A stretch of DNA of 32,775 nucleotides from Bacteroidaceae bacterium (GTDB lineage: Bacteria > Bacteroidota > Bacteroidia > Bacteroidales > Bacteroidaceae). Both the position numbers and the translations under genes were made by a program. The stretch covers positions 1 to 32,775 of the forward strand of contig JAFOCV010000037.1 of assembly GCA_017381015.1 (NCBI GenBank). The letters are read 5' to 3'. Below are positions 15,346 to 23,903 of this stretch, in pieces. The notes below the pieces were generated by a model, which was not told the origin of the DNA, did no database searches, and saw only the letters and a program-made list of their open reading frames with translations. Position 1 is the stretch's first letter. Each line of letters begins with the position of its first letter.

Positions 15346-16758
15346 TTAACTCTTTGCTATTGGCAGGACAATCAAAAATTTTGTTCCCTTGCCAAATTCG
15401 CTACTAGCCTTTATCGTACCACTATGCAATTGCACCATCTTTTTCACATAAGCCAAACCTAAGCCAAAACCCTTCACGTTGTGGGTATTACCGGTGTGCA
15501 CTCGATAGAATTTATCAAAGACTCGCTTGAGGTCGTCCTTACGAATACCCAAACCATTGTCGGTGATTTGAATGCAGAAGTCATCGCCTTTGTTCCAAGT
15601 GGCTATCTCTAAGGTCAGAGGCACATCTTCTTTCTTATACTTGACGGCATTGTCCATTAGATTAAAGATGATATTAGTGAAATGCATCTCATCTACTTCA
15701 ACATTAGGATTCAAGGCATCCAATCTGGTATTTACCTCGCCTCCGTTCTGTACCACCTTAAGACTAAAAGTCTCCACCACGCCTTCTATCAATTCATTGG
15801 CATTCAAGACCTGTTTCTTCAAGGCCATATTACCATCCTCATAAAGTGACATCTGCAATACTTTTTCCACCTGATAGCGTAATCTCTTTGTCTCGCTGGA
15901 TATCACACCACCCAGACGTTCATAGGTTTCAGGCGACTTTGGCAGATTGGTATCAGACATCATTTGTGCCGCTATACTGATGGTAGAAATCGGAGTCTTG
16001 AACTCGTGTGTCATATTGCTGATAAAATCTTTCTTGAGCTCCGACAATTTCTTCTGCCTTGCTACTAGATAAACAGTTATCATAAAGGTGACAAAGAGTA
16101 TCACGGTAAAGAGCAGAGCAAGGTATATCATATTGGCCACCTCTAGCACATATCTGTTCAAACTCGGGAAATGCACACATACCACACCCATGCCAGTAGT
16201 TGGGTCGCTTCGGAAAAGCGTTTGGCTATAGCTATACTCCTCACCCTCTGTTTCATAGTCGGGACAACGAAATACTTCCACACCATTCGTGTCGTATATC
16301 CTATAATGGAAAGGGAGAGTGATACCATTATCACGCAGAGCTCTGTGAATACTCTGTCTGAGGAAATCCTTATTGATTCTATCTTCAAACAATTGATTAC
16401 TGGAGGCATACATTACTCTCAATATTACCTCATCCAATACCTCTCGCTCGTAGATATAAGCATTGCGTATTCTTCGCTGAAAGCTCTTCATTCCCGTCAT
16501 GGTAATATCCATCGAGTAAGAAGAGGAATAGGTATCTAGCGTATCGGCATATATACTCACCACATCGCGCAGGTATGCCATAGTTTCACTACGCTCCAAA
16601 TCCCTGGATGCTGCATCAAGACTACGGAACACATTTTCATTAAACTGTTCACGTCTGATGCTCATCATTGACCATGCATACCTTGCTTGCAAGTATAGCA
16701 AAATCACGAAGCAAACACCCACTGAGAGGCATATTGTCCATAATATCCATCGTTTCAT
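15346..16758 (-). CDS. rprX: Sensor histidine kinase RprX
   Basis: A 470-residue membrane histidine kinase. Two membrane helices (about 5-24 and 209-233) flank a roughly 185-residue periplasmic sensor with no recognised domain. Then come the HisKA H-box SNMTHEFKTPIST with H251, the N-box NLMDNAVKYKKED (N366/N370), the G1 box ITDNGLGI (D400) and the G2 box GFGLGLAYVKK. No HAMP is obvious. A -7 element TATCTTTG lies four bases before the ATG, so a leaderless mRNA is possible; a later Met would delete the first helix. Confidence 0.88.
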   Translation of the reverse strand: MKRWILWTICLSVGVCFVILLYLQARYAWSMMSIRREQFNENVFRSLDAASRDLERSETMAYLRDVVSIYADTLDTYSSSYSMDITMTGMKSFQRRIRNAYIYEREVLDEVILRVMYASSNQLFEDRINKDFLRQSIHRALRDNGITLPFHYRIYDTNGVEVFRCPDYETEGEEYSYSQTLFRSDPTTGMGVVCVHFPSLNRYVLEVANMIYLALLFTVILFVTFMITVYLVARQKKLSELKKDFISNMTHEFKTPISTISIAAQMMSDTNLPKSPETYERLGGVISSETKRLRYQVEKVLQMSLYEDGNMALKKQVLNANELIEGVVETFSLKVVQNGGEVNTRLDALNPNVEVDEMHFTNIIFNLMDNAVKYKKEDVPLTLEIATWNKGDDFCIQITDNGLGIRKDDLKRVFDKFYRVHTGNTHNVKGFGLGLAYVKKMVQLHSGTIKASSEFGKGTKFLIVLPIAKS

Positions 16759-16762
16759 ATCG

Positions 16763-16770
16763 CAAAGATA
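16763..16770 (-). promoter_or_regulatory. -7 element immediately before rprX
   Basis: TATCTTTG on the minus strand, followed by CGAT and then the ATG of rprX. The transcription start would fall at about the first codon. Confidence 0.5.
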
Positions 16771-16974
16771 TATTTTACATCAACACAATGCACCTATTAT
16801 GCATCATCAATATGCTCTTTTTAAACAAATTTAAGGTTTTGACAAAAGATAGTTGATAATTTAACAACTAAATACGCACACCAAGGCATTTAAATGTTAA
16901 AATACCAGCACAAGCAAAGTAATGATTCTTAACAAAACTTATGGTCAGAAAATGAACATCCAAGCTTTCGTCCT

Positions 16975-17083
16975 GCAATTTAGGGGTTGGAAAGGGATTT
17001 CCCACACTTCGACATAGCAATCCTGAGCTGGGAAAGAGTTTTCCAAGTCTTGGGAGTCCGATTCCGACCCTTAAATTCCTTGC
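16975..17083. repeat. 109-bp imperfect inverted-repeat element
   Basis: GCAATTTAGGGGTTGGAA at the left end is close to the reverse complement of the right end (TTCCGACCCTTAAATTCC followed by TTGC). Inside, TTGGAAAGGGATTTCCCA and TGGGAAAGAGTTTTCCAA are also near inverted copies of each other. The rest of the 16771-17124 gap is AT-rich with no gene. The element follows the stop codon of the DHH gene by about 40 bp, so it may act at that mRNA's 3' end. Confidence 0.5.
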
Positions 17084-17124
17084 GCAACTGTTTTAAAGTG
17101 GAATTTTGCACAAAAAAGTCAGGT

Positions 17125-18186
17125 TTAGCCCTTTAGCAGATGAGAGTATTCGCGTACGGCCTTTTTGAAAAGTTCCACAGCCTCATCCATAGTGCATTGC
17201 AGACGACCACCGGAAGCGTTCTTATGTCCTCCACCGTTAAAGAAACGTGCCGACATCTCATTGCATGGAAAATCTCCCACACTACGGAGTGAGAACTTGA
17301 CAAATTCGGGATGCTCAGTGTCTTCGCTAATAAATGCAGAGAGACGCATGTCCTGTATCTGCAAGGGCATATTCACGATACCTTCAGTATCACCATTCTT
17401 GATACCCAGATGAGCACGCTCTTCGTTGGTGAGTGTCATGAATGTAGTATTGTACTCCGTTAGGTTTTGCATCTTGACATAGAGCATATACCCAATCAGC
17501 CGCATCCTATTGGGAGTATATGTCCAAAAGATTTTTCTATAAATCTTGTCCTTATCAATACCCGTGGCCAAAAGATGACTGATACATTCATAAATCACAG
17601 CACGATTGGAGTCATAGGTAAACGCGCCAGTGTCTGTCATCATACCCACATAGAGACATGTTGCTTCATGCTTGGAAAGCTGACCTATCTCGCCCAATTG
17701 CCATAAAAGATGGCACAACACCTCGCAGGTGGCGCACATCTCAGGGCGGGAGATGCGTATATTGCAAAAGTTAGCATCTGGCTCGAGATGATGGTCTACC
17801 ATCACCATAAACGGAGCTCCTTCGGAAGTAGCCAATTCATTGCAAGTTGACAATATCTGTTCCATACCCAAGGCTCGAGAAGGTGCATTCATATCACACA
17901 CCCATATCAAGTCGGAATGCATGAGCAACTGCTCTGCCTCCGCTGTATGGTTGTCATATCTTACTATCTCTTGAACGTTTGGCAAACTGAGCAAGAAATC
18001 AGGGTATCTGTTTGGCACCACCACTCTGCATTCCTTACCCAAACGCTTCATCCATGCTGCTATACCAAGGGTACTTCCCAAAGCATCTCCATCTGGACTT
18101 ACATGACAAACACAAGTCACCCTTTGGGCTTGAGCTATTTTATCTTTTAACAGGAGCAATTGCTGCTCATTCAAAATCTTATCCAT
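17125..18186 (-). CDS. DHH/DHHA1 phosphoesterase, NrnA-like
   Basis: A 353-residue DHH-family enzyme. Motif I is HVSPDGDALGS (28-38), motif II has D98 (CDMN), motif III is DHH (131-133) and motif IV TDTGAF (184-189). A C-terminal DHHA1 part contains the GGGHKNASGG substrate motif. Such proteins (NrnA type) are Mn-dependent and cleave nanoRNA, pAp and often short cyclic-dinucleotide products. I chose the ATG at 18186; an upstream in-frame ATG at 18225 would add 13 polar residues absent in the family. It is divergent from fmt. Exact substrate among RNA, pAp and pApA is not certain. Confidence 0.88.
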   Translation of the reverse strand: MDKILNEQQLLLLKDKIAQAQRVTCVCHVSPDGDALGSTLGIAAWMKRLGKECRVVVPNRYPDFLLSLPNVQEIVRYDNHTAEAEQLLMHSDLIWVCDMNAPSRALGMEQILSTCNELATSEGAPFMVMVDHHLEPDANFCNIRISRPEMCATCEVLCHLLWQLGEIGQLSKHEATCLYVGMMTDTGAFTYDSNRAVIYECISHLLATGIDKDKIYRKIFWTYTPNRMRLIGYMLYVKMQNLTEYNTTFMTLTNEERAHLGIKNGDTEGIVNMPLQIQDMRLSAFISEDTEHPEFVKFSLRSVGDFPCNEMSARFFNGGGHKNASGGRLQCTMDEAVELFKKAVREYSHLLKG

Positions 18187-18194
18187 ATCAGCCA

Positions 18195-18202
18195 CAAAAT
18201 TA
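18195..18202 (-). promoter_or_regulatory. Possible -7 element for the DHH gene
   Basis: TAATTTTG on the minus strand matches TAnnTTTG and lies eight bases before the ATG at 18186. If used, the leader would be almost nil, and translation from the 18225 ATG would be excluded. Confidence 0.35.
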
Positions 18203-18257
18203 CGATTTTTTAACGACATATACATTATGAATGCTTTGATTTCCGAGAGCTAATTTG

Positions 18258-18265
18258 TAACTTTG
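18258..18265 (+). promoter_or_regulatory. -7 element for fmt
   Basis: TAACTTTG on the plus strand, 31 bases before the preferred ATG at 18297. Transcription would start close to 18270. Confidence 0.6.
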
Positions 18266-18296
18266 CACATTGAAAGAAATAATTCACCTATTTAAT

Positions 18297-19271
18297 ATGG
18301 AGAAGAAGGACCTAAGAATCGTATATATGGGTACGCCTGATTTTGCTGTACCCACGCTAGAACGCATCATCAGCGAAGGATATAATGTTGTGGGCGTAAT
18401 AACCATGCCCGACAAGCCCGTAGGCAGACATCAGAGTCAATTGCAGGCTTCACCGGTTAAGGAATGTGCCCTCAAGCACGGCATTCCTGTACTACAACCC
18501 GAAAAGCTAAAGGACGAGAACTTTCTGGAGGAATTGAGAAGTCTAAAAGCCGACCTTCAGATTGTGGTAGCCTTCCGCATGTTACCCGAAGTGGTATGGA
18601 ATATGCCTCGACTAGGTACATTCAATCTGCATGCTGCCCTCCTACCTCAGTATCGTGGTGCGGCACCCATCAATTGGGCCATCATCAATGGAGATAAAGA
18701 AACTGGCATCACCACCTTCTTCCTTGACCATGAGATAGATACCGGCGAAGTGATTCAGCAAGAGAAAGTTGCCATCGGTGATGACGACAATGTGGAAGAC
18801 GTGCACGACAAATTGATGACTCTCGGTGCAGAACTAGTGGCGCAGACAGTACAGAATATCATTGACAACAAGGTTGTTCCCATCCCTCAAGAGAAGATGC
18901 ACACAGACGAACCTCTACGTCCAGCACCCAAAATCTTCCGCGAGACTTGTCAAATCATCTGGGAAAAGCACACCATGGAAAGTGCTCACAACTTTGTTCG
19001 TGGTCTTAGCCCCTACCCCGGTGCTTGGACAAACCTTATCTCACCCGATGGCAAAGAGTGCGTGATGAAGATATTCCGCACACAAAAACTTGCCCAACAG
19101 GGAAGCGATGCTCCCATGCTGATTACCTCGATAGATGGCAAACCTGCGTTGGCCGTATCTATGCCTGATGGCATCCTATGTATTCATGAATTACAACTGG
19201 CTGGCAAGAAGCGTATGAATGCACTCGATTTCCTTCGTGGAACCTCGCTGGATGGTTGGAAATTGGCATAA
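18297..19271 (+). CDS. fmt: Methionyl-tRNA formyltransferase
   Basis: A 324-residue Fmt. The N-terminal formyltransferase domain (about 5-205) opens RIVYMGTPDFAV and carries the catalytic N110, H112 and D148 in TFNLHAALLPQYRGAAPINW and DHEIDTG. A C-terminal tRNA-binding domain follows (about 210-324). The enzyme formylates the initiator Met-tRNA from 10-formyl-THF. The ATG at 18297 is preferred over the in-frame TTG at 18270, which falls at the predicted transcription start and would add residues not seen in the family. It is divergent from the DHH gene. Confidence 0.96.
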   Translation: MEKKDLRIVYMGTPDFAVPTLERIISEGYNVVGVITMPDKPVGRHQSQLQASPVKECALKHGIPVLQPEKLKDENFLEELRSLKADLQIVVAFRMLPEVVWNMPRLGTFNLHAALLPQYRGAAPINWAIINGDKETGITTFFLDHEIDTGEVIQQEKVAIGDDDNVEDVHDKLMTLGAELVAQTVQNIIDNKVVPIPQEKMHTDEPLRPAPKIFRETCQIIWEKHTMESAHNFVRGLSPYPGAWTNLISPDGKECVMKIFRTQKLAQQGSDAPMLITSIDGKPALAVSMPDGILCIHELQLAGKKRMNALDFLRGTSLDGWKLA

Positions 19272-19347
19272 AACAAAAAGAAAGTAGAGCTAACCTCACG
19301 GCTGGCTCTACTCGAGATTTAAACCATAATGTCTAACCTAATGAAAA
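19272..19347 (-). ncRNA. Candidate ~75-nt small RNA behind fmt
   Basis: On the minus strand, TACCTTTG (19361-19354) is a perfect -7 element. About 40 bases of unstructured leader follow, then a GTAGAGC/GCTCTAC stem (arms extendable to about 12 bp) and a T-rich tail TTTCTTTTT. No start codon with a meaningful frame lies between. The unit is therefore promoter to terminator with no ORF, the layout expected of a small RNA. It runs antisense to the fmt 3' end region only beyond the coding sequence. The stem may instead be just a terminator for fmt or the S4 gene. Confidence 0.45.
19284..19311 (-). terminator. Terminator stem-loop, U-tract on the minus strand
   Basis: Arms GTAGAGC and GCTCTAC bracket an inner CC/GG extension with a TCAC loop. 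The T-rich tract is on the minus strand (complement of AAACAAAAAGAAA, 19271-19283); on the plus strand the stem is followed by TCGAGATTT, which is a poor tract. So it fits a minus-strand transcript better than fmt. Confidence 0.7.
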
Positions 19348-19353
19348 CTGATG

Positions 19354-19361
19354 CAAAGGTA
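19354..19361 (-). promoter_or_regulatory. Orphan -7 element pointing toward fmt's 3' end
   Basis: TACCTTTG on the minus strand with an A/T-rich upstream part. No minus-strand gene lies downstream before the DHH gene over 1.1 kb away, so it reads into the candidate small RNA. Confidence 0.5.
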
Positions 19362-19509
19362 GTAATTTTTTCACAACCATAATAAAAGATTATCACTTGC
19401 ACTTAGTAGATATGCCGTTTTGGCTAACAAATATGACATATCCGACAAAGCAAATAACCTTTTTCACACATTTCATTACGTTCCTTTAAATCACCATTAG
19501 ACATTTTTA

Positions 19510-19977
19510 TTATTCATCTGCTTCTTCTTCGTCTAGTTCGTTATCATCGTCGATATCCTCATCGTCGAAATCAAAGTCAAAATCACCAAAAAACTCTGGT
19601 ACATCCTGAGTGAAAGTATCCAAACTACGGCGGTCTTTCTTGGTGGGACGGCCTGTTCCTTTAGCACGACCGATAAAGCCTGATATCTTTGCCATTTCAA
19701 GCAATTCAAACTGTTCGGGCGAGGTTACATTTTCAAATATTTCGGGCAGAAGCTTAGCACCCACACGCTTTTCAATGGTTTGCAACACCTTGAAACTATA
19801 TGTCACGGGAGGTTTGCGCACGTCAATCACATCACCTACGCGGATAGTGCGAGCTGGTTTCAATTGCGCTCCCTTCATGCTCACCTGACCCTTCTTACAG
19901 GCAGCAGCAGCTATGGTACGTGTCTTAAATATTCTAGCCGCCCAAAGCCATTTATCTATTCTTGCTTCGTTTTTCAT
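19510..19977 (-). CDS. S4-domain RNA-binding protein (Hsp15-like)
   Basis: A 155-residue protein. An S4 RNA-binding domain fills residues about 4-70, opening [25 protein letters not shown], as in Hsp15 (HslR), which binds stalled 50S subunits carrying nascent peptide-tRNA. A basic linker ([15 protein letters not shown], about 103-117) precedes a strongly acidic tail (about 124-155, D/E/F-rich) that is not in E. coli Hsp15. It overlaps the end of pth by four bases (ATGA), indicating translational coupling; both proteins deal with peptidyl-tRNA, so a shared ribosome-rescue role is plausible. Confidence 0.85.
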   Translation of the reverse strand: MKNEARIDKWLWAARIFKTRTIAAAACKKGQVSMKGAQLKPARTIRVGDVIDVRKPPVTYSFKVLQTIEKRVGAKLLPEIFENVTSPEQFELLEMAKISGFIGRAKGTGRPTKKDRRSLDTFTQDVPEFFGDFDFDFDDEDIDDDNELDEEEADE

Positions 19978-20537
19978 TTATTGTTGTAATGACACATAGC
20001 AAATTGCATGCCACTCAAGGCAAAAGCCTTTAATGCATCGCATGCCACAGGTATTTTTTCGTTTATTACCTTATTATCCTCTGCCGAGAACTTACCTAGC
20101 ACAAAGTCCACTTGACCGCCGCGAGGGAAATCATTGCCTATGCCAAACTTTAATCTATTGTACCCCTCTGTACCCAACATCTGCGCTATGTGCTTGAGAC
20201 CATTATGCCCAGCAGCAGAACCATTCTGCTTCATACGAATAGCACCCACGGGGAGAGATAGGTCGTCTACGATGATAAGAACATTCTCCAAAGGAATCTT
20301 CTCCTGTTGCATCCAATAGCGAACAGCATTGCCAGAAAGGTTCATGTATGTACTGGGCTTAAGGAGCAGAAGTTCGGCATTCTTTACCCTAGTCTTGCAA
20401 ATAAAGCCATAGCGTTTGTCCTGAAACGAAGCTCCTTGAGCCTCGGCAAGGGCATCCACTACACGAAAACCAATATTGTGGCGAGTACCATCGTATTCAT
20501 TACCTATGTTGCCTAAGCCAACTATCAGATATTTCAT
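19974..20537 (-). CDS. pth: Peptidyl-tRNA hydrolase
   Basis: A 187-residue Pth from the ATG at 20537. Motif [23 protein letters not shown] carries N10 and catalytic H20; N66, D92 and N112 (AAGHNGL) match the E. coli active-site and substrate residues. It frees tRNA from peptidyl-tRNA released early from ribosomes. An in-frame ATG at 20621 would add 28 residues ([15 protein letters not shown]...), some Bacteroidales annotations carry such extensions, and I cannot decide. The upstream end lies against the terminator after rplY. Confidence 0.95.
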   Translation of the reverse strand: MKYLIVGLGNIGNEYDGTRHNIGFRVVDALAEAQGASFQDKRYGFICKTRVKNAELLLLKPSTYMNLSGNAVRYWMQQEKIPLENVLIIVDDLSLPVGAIRMKQNGSAAGHNGLKHIAQMLGTEGYNRLKFGIGNDFPRGGQVDFVLGKFSAEDNKVINEKIPVACDALKAFALSGMQFAMCHYNNK

Positions 20538-20624
20538 AGAGTTGTCTGTAATATTGTGGGGGAGCTCCTCGGCAGATGGCGACGGAGCAAAAACTTGTAG
20601 TATTTTCTTTAGGATATTCATAGT

Positions 20625-20660
20625 CAAAAAATACGGGTAGCGGCATGGCCGTCACCCGTA
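20625..20660 (-). terminator. Terminator of rplY
   Basis: TACGGGT (20632-20638) pairs with ACCCGTA (20654-20660), with an inner CGGC/GCCG stem; ATTTTTTGAC follows on the minus strand. It lies 30 bp after the rplY stop codon and immediately before pth, so pth expression needs read-through or a promoter I do not see. Confidence 0.8.
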
Positions 20661-20689
20661 CTTTTGTTAATGCATGACTTGTGTATCAA

Positions 20690-21298
20690 TTACTTCTTAC
20701 CCTTACCTGCAGCAGCAGCCATCGCGCTCATTGCGCTACGTGTCATCTTAACCTGACATACAACTACGCTGGGGCTAGTAACGATTTCAAGACCCTCGAA
20801 GCTCAACTCAGCAACCTTGATAGTCTTACCAAGACCCAAGTGAGTTACGTCGATATTCAACTTCTCAGGAATCTGAGCATAAGGAGCACGAACCTTCAAG
20901 TTACGTACGCTAGCAGCCAACTTACCACCGGCCTTAACACCCTCTGCCAAACCATTCAACTTGATGGGTACTTCCATTACGATGGGCTTCTCCTCAGTGA
21001 TCTCATAGAAATCGATGTGAAGCAACTGGTCAGTAACGGGGTGGAACTGCAACTCCTTCATGATAGCCTTGTACTCCTGACCATCGATAGTCAAGTTTAC
21101 GCTATAGATGTCGGGAGAGTAAACCAAGTTACGAACCTCAGAAGCAGCTACAGCAAAACCAAGAGCTACGGGCAAACCATTCTCACCACGCTTTTCACCG
21201 TAAAGGTTGCAAGGAATCATACCGCTCTTGCGGGTTTCACGAGTGGCCTTCTTGCCAGTAGCGGTGCGGGCTGTGCCCTTAACGTCAATACTTTTCAT
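20690..21298 (-). CDS. rplY: 50S ribosomal protein L25 / general stress protein Ctc
   Basis: A 202-residue CTC-type L25. The N-terminal L25 domain (about 1-90) binds 5S rRNA; a C-terminal beta domain (about 95-185) with HIDFYEITEEKPIVMEVPIKLNG is typical. The protein ends in an Ala/Lys-rich tail. It is longer than E. coli L25 (94 aa), as expected for the Ctc group. It is divergent from nusB and has its own promoter and terminator. Confidence 0.96.
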   Translation of the reverse strand: MKSIDVKGTARTATGKKATRETRKSGMIPCNLYGEKRGENGLPVALGFAVAASEVRNLVYSPDIYSVNLTIDGQEYKAIMKELQFHPVTDQLLHIDFYEITEEKPIVMEVPIKLNGLAEGVKAGGKLAASVRNLKVRAPYAQIPEKLNIDVTHLGLGKTIKVAELSFEGLEIVTSPSVVVCQVKMTRSAMSAMAAAAGKGKK

Positions 21299-21382
21299 TC
21301 TTGTTTGTTTGTTTTAATTGTGTTACTCTAAATTAAGTTATTGTGCTCAATTCGCCATCACACGGGCTTTTATAAGCGGGTG

Positions 21383-21390
21383 CAAAGGTA
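21383..21390 (-). promoter_or_regulatory. -7 element for rplY
   Basis: TACCTTTG on the minus strand, followed by CACCCGC. It gives a leader of about 80 nt before the rplY ATG. Confidence 0.65.
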
Positions 21391-21496
21391 CACTTTTTTG
21401 ATGGAAAATCACCTGCTTTCTTCATGCTTTTTATACAAAACAGCATATTTTTTAGTGTTTTTGCTCTAAAAATAGTGCTACATCATTAAAAATAAG

Positions 21497-21504
21497 TACC
21501 TTTG
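21497..21504 (+). promoter_or_regulatory. -7 element for the nusB operon
   Basis: TACCTTTG on the plus strand, 21 bases before the nusB ATG; upstream sequence is A/T-rich. It drives the nusB-yajC-ybbR-coaE-DUF5606 unit. Confidence 0.68.
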
Positions 21505-21525
21505 TGCGCTTTATAAATCGTTCTT

Positions 21526-22503
21526 ATGATCAATCGTAAACTAATCCGAATCAAGACCGTACAGGTCATATATTCTTATTGCCTCAACGAGGGTCGAGTT
21601 TTTTCCGACTCTCAAGCAGCAGGCAAGGGTGAGTTCAAAGAGGTATGCCGCCCCGAACTAGTAGAAAACAATTTGTTGCGCAGTTTAGGCACAGCATACG
21701 ATTTGTACAATACTATGCTGACCTTGATGGTAGAGATTTCGCGTCTGGCTTTGCGTTCGTACGAAGCTCAGCTCAATCGCTCAAAGCGTTTGGGATTGCC
21801 TGAACCCAGCAGAAAACTTATTGACAATCGCTTCATGCTACAATTGGAGGGAAACCGCCAGTTGCAGGAAAATCGTCAGAACCAGCGTATCGATTGGTCA
21901 AACGAGGAAGAGTTTGTACGCTCAATATATAACAAGGTGATGGATAGCGACCTTTATCGCGAATACATGGATACCAACGTAAGCACCTATGAGGAGGACC
22001 GCGAATTTTGGCGCAAGGTATACCGTCACATCATCATCGATAATGATAGCATCGACTCTATGCTGGAGGATTTCAATCTTTACTGGAACGATGACCGTTT
22101 CATCATAGATACCTTCGTGCTTAAGACCATCAATCGCTTCAAGGAAGACAGTACCGACGAGCACCCTCTATTGCCAGAGTTCCGCAACGAGGAAGAACTG
22201 GAATTTGCTCGCAAACTTGTACGCCAAAGCGTAATGGGTGCAGAGTACTATCGCAGCCTCATTGCCGAGAGTACTCGCAACTGGGACGTTGAGCGCGTAC
22301 CCGTAATGGACCGCGTGATTATGCAGGTGGCATTGGCCGAGATTACTTCCTTCCCCACCATCCCTCTGTCAGTTTCTATCAACGAGTATATCGAGATAGC
22401 CAAGAGTTACAGCACTCCCAATAGCGGACGATACATCAATGCCACGCTAGACAACATCAGCAAGAAACTCATTGCTGAACACAAGTTGACAAAGAGCAAT
22501 TAA
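21526..22503 (+). CDS. nusB: Transcription antitermination protein NusB (long form)
   Basis: A 325-residue NusB, more than twice the E. coli length (139 aa). MINRKLIRIKTVQVIYSY begins the protein; a long helical insert follows. The canonical NusB core is in the C-terminal third (about 225-320), including WDVERVPVMDRVIMQVALAEI and SVSINEYIEIAKSYSTPNSGRYINATLD. The long form is usual in Bacteroidota. NusB with S10 loads onto boxA of rRNA operons to prevent premature termination. First gene of a five-gene plus-strand unit. Confidence 0.94.
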   Translation: MINRKLIRIKTVQVIYSYCLNEGRVFSDSQAAGKGEFKEVCRPELVENNLLRSLGTAYDLYNTMLTLMVEISRLALRSYEAQLNRSKRLGLPEPSRKLIDNRFMLQLEGNRQLQENRQNQRIDWSNEEEFVRSIYNKVMDSDLYREYMDTNVSTYEEDREFWRKVYRHIIIDNDSIDSMLEDFNLYWNDDRFIIDTFVLKTINRFKEDSTDEHPLLPEFRNEEELEFARKLVRQSVMGAEYYRSLIAESTRNWDVERVPVMDRVIMQVALAEITSFPTIPLSVSINEYIEIAKSYSTPNSGRYINATLDNISKKLIAEHKLTKSN

Positions 22504-22557
22504 ACATGCTCGTACCTAAAAGATTTTACACATAAACCAATATAACAAGAAAACAAA

Positions 22558-22860
22558 ATGATTCAAACAATTGCAGCTACGGGCTTTGACCCAATGGTAA
22601 TAGTCATGTGGGTGGCACTAGGCCTCATCATGTGGTTCTTTATGATTCGTCCCAACAAAAAGAGACAGCAGGAGATACAGAATTTCCGCAACTCTATCAC
22701 CGTTGGCACAAAGGTAGTAACCGCTGGTGGTATACATGCCGAGGTGCGATCTATCGACGAGCTAAACAACATCCTTGTTCTTGAAATTGACAAGGGCGTA
22801 ACCATCCGTGTGGACCGCAATAGTGTCTATGCAACTGCGCAACAAGATCAAAGCAAGTAA
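22558..22860 (+). CDS. yajC: Preprotein translocase subunit YajC
   Basis: A 100-residue protein. One membrane helix (about 13-33) with the family motif FMIRPNKKRQQE, then a small soluble domain with GTKVVTAGGIHAEV. YajC is an accessory of the SecDF translocase complex. It lies 54 bp after nusB, and its 3' end overlaps the start of ybbR by 32 bp. Confidence 0.95.
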   Translation: MIQTIAATGFDPMVIVMWVALGLIMWFFMIRPNKKRQQEIQNFRNSITVGTKVVTAGGIHAEVRSIDELNNILVLEIDKGVTIRVDRNSVYATAQQDQSK

Positions 22861-23890
22861 AAGAAAGGCTACCATAAGTCTGTCATCCCTGCTCCGTGAA
22901 AAGGGCGGGGATATGCTTGTTTTTGCCTTCTTCCTGGCCGTGAGCTTCGGATTTTGGCTCTTGCAAAAGTTGGACGATAGCTTTGAGGCAGAAATTACAT
23001 TCCCCATTGAATTGGTCAATGTACCCAAGGGTATGATATTTACCTCTGCACTACAAAGCGAAGTTGAGGCTACCGTACAAGACAGGGGTACCAACCTATT
23101 CAACTTCATGCGCAACAATGACACCGAAACTCCAATAGAGCTCGACTTCTCGCAATACGACAATGGTTTCCCTACGGGCAAAGTCACCATACCCATCGCA
23201 GATATACAAAGAGCAGTGCAGCAACAGTTGCTTTCCTCTACACAAATCTTACGACTGAACCCAAGCAACATCGAGGTATACTACAATAGAGGTGTGTCCA
23301 AGCGCTTGCCAGTTAAGTTTGTGGGCAAGGTGACCACACGTACGCAGAATTATCTTCAAGACCTTACTTTCTCCACCGATAGTGTTACTGTATACGCACC
23401 TGCCTCTATGCTGGACACCATGCAGTATGCCTATACCGAGAGACAAGAAATCAACAATTTAGACCGTACGAGTTCGTTCATTGCCACCTTCCCCCAGATT
23501 TCCACAATCAAGTTCGAACCTGAGGAGGTGCAAGTCACGGCCCACGTAGATTACCTCACGGAGAAGACCATACAGGTGCCAGTTGTAGGACTTAACTTCC
23601 CTGCAGGATACTCGCTCAAGACATTCCCCGCACAAGTTACAGTCAAATACATCGTTGGCTCTGCCAACTCCAAAAACGTTGTGCCTGAAAACTTTGTCCT
23701 GGCTACTACCTACGAAGACCTCATCAACAACCCTAGCCAAAAGCTACGCTTAAAACTCAAATCCATTCCTCTAGGAGTAACCAACGTCAGACTCTATCCC
23801 CAAGAGGTGGAATACCTATTGGAATACGCAGCCAGTACTCCGGAGTCTTCTGACAAGGCTAATCCCTCAAGCACTACTAAAAATAAATAA
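22829..23890 (+). CDS. YbbR-domain (CdaR-like) membrane-anchored protein
   Basis: A 353-residue protein. A basic N-terminus precedes one membrane helix (about 29-47, FAFFLAVSFGFWLL); the extracytoplasmic part contains repeated YbbR-type beta domains (about 50-330) and ends in a Ser/Pro/Lys-rich tail. In Firmicutes, CdaR regulates the diadenylate cyclase CdaA; no cyclase gene is seen here. I chose the ATG at 22829, inside yajC's end, over the GTG at 22808. The position before coaE is conserved in Bacteroidales. Confidence 0.85.
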   Translation: MQLRNKIKASKRKATISLSSLLREKGGDMLVFAFFLAVSFGFWLLQKLDDSFEAEITFPIELVNVPKGMIFTSALQSEVEATVQDRGTNLFNFMRNNDTETPIELDFSQYDNGFPTGKVTIPIADIQRAVQQQLLSSTQILRLNPSNIEVYYNRGVSKRLPVKFVGKVTTRTQNYLQDLTFSTDSVTVYAPASMLDTMQYAYTERQEINNLDRTSSFIATFPQISTIKFEPEEVQVTAHVDYLTEKTIQVPVVGLNFPAGYSLKTFPAQVTVKYIVGSANSKNVVPENFVLATTYEDLINNPSQKLRLKLKSIPLGVTNVRLYPQEVEYLLEYAASTPESSDKANPSSTTKNK

Positions 23891-23903
23891 TAGCCCGCTA
23901 TAT

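Noticed and set aside
18270-18296. Upstream TTG start for fmt
   Set aside because: It coincides with the predicted transcription start and adds residues unlike the family's N-terminus; the ATG at 18297 is better.
22808-22828. GTG start for the YbbR-domain gene
   Set aside because: It lies deeper in yajC and adds seven residues with no conservation; the ATG at 22829 leaves a normal-length N-terminus before the membrane helix.
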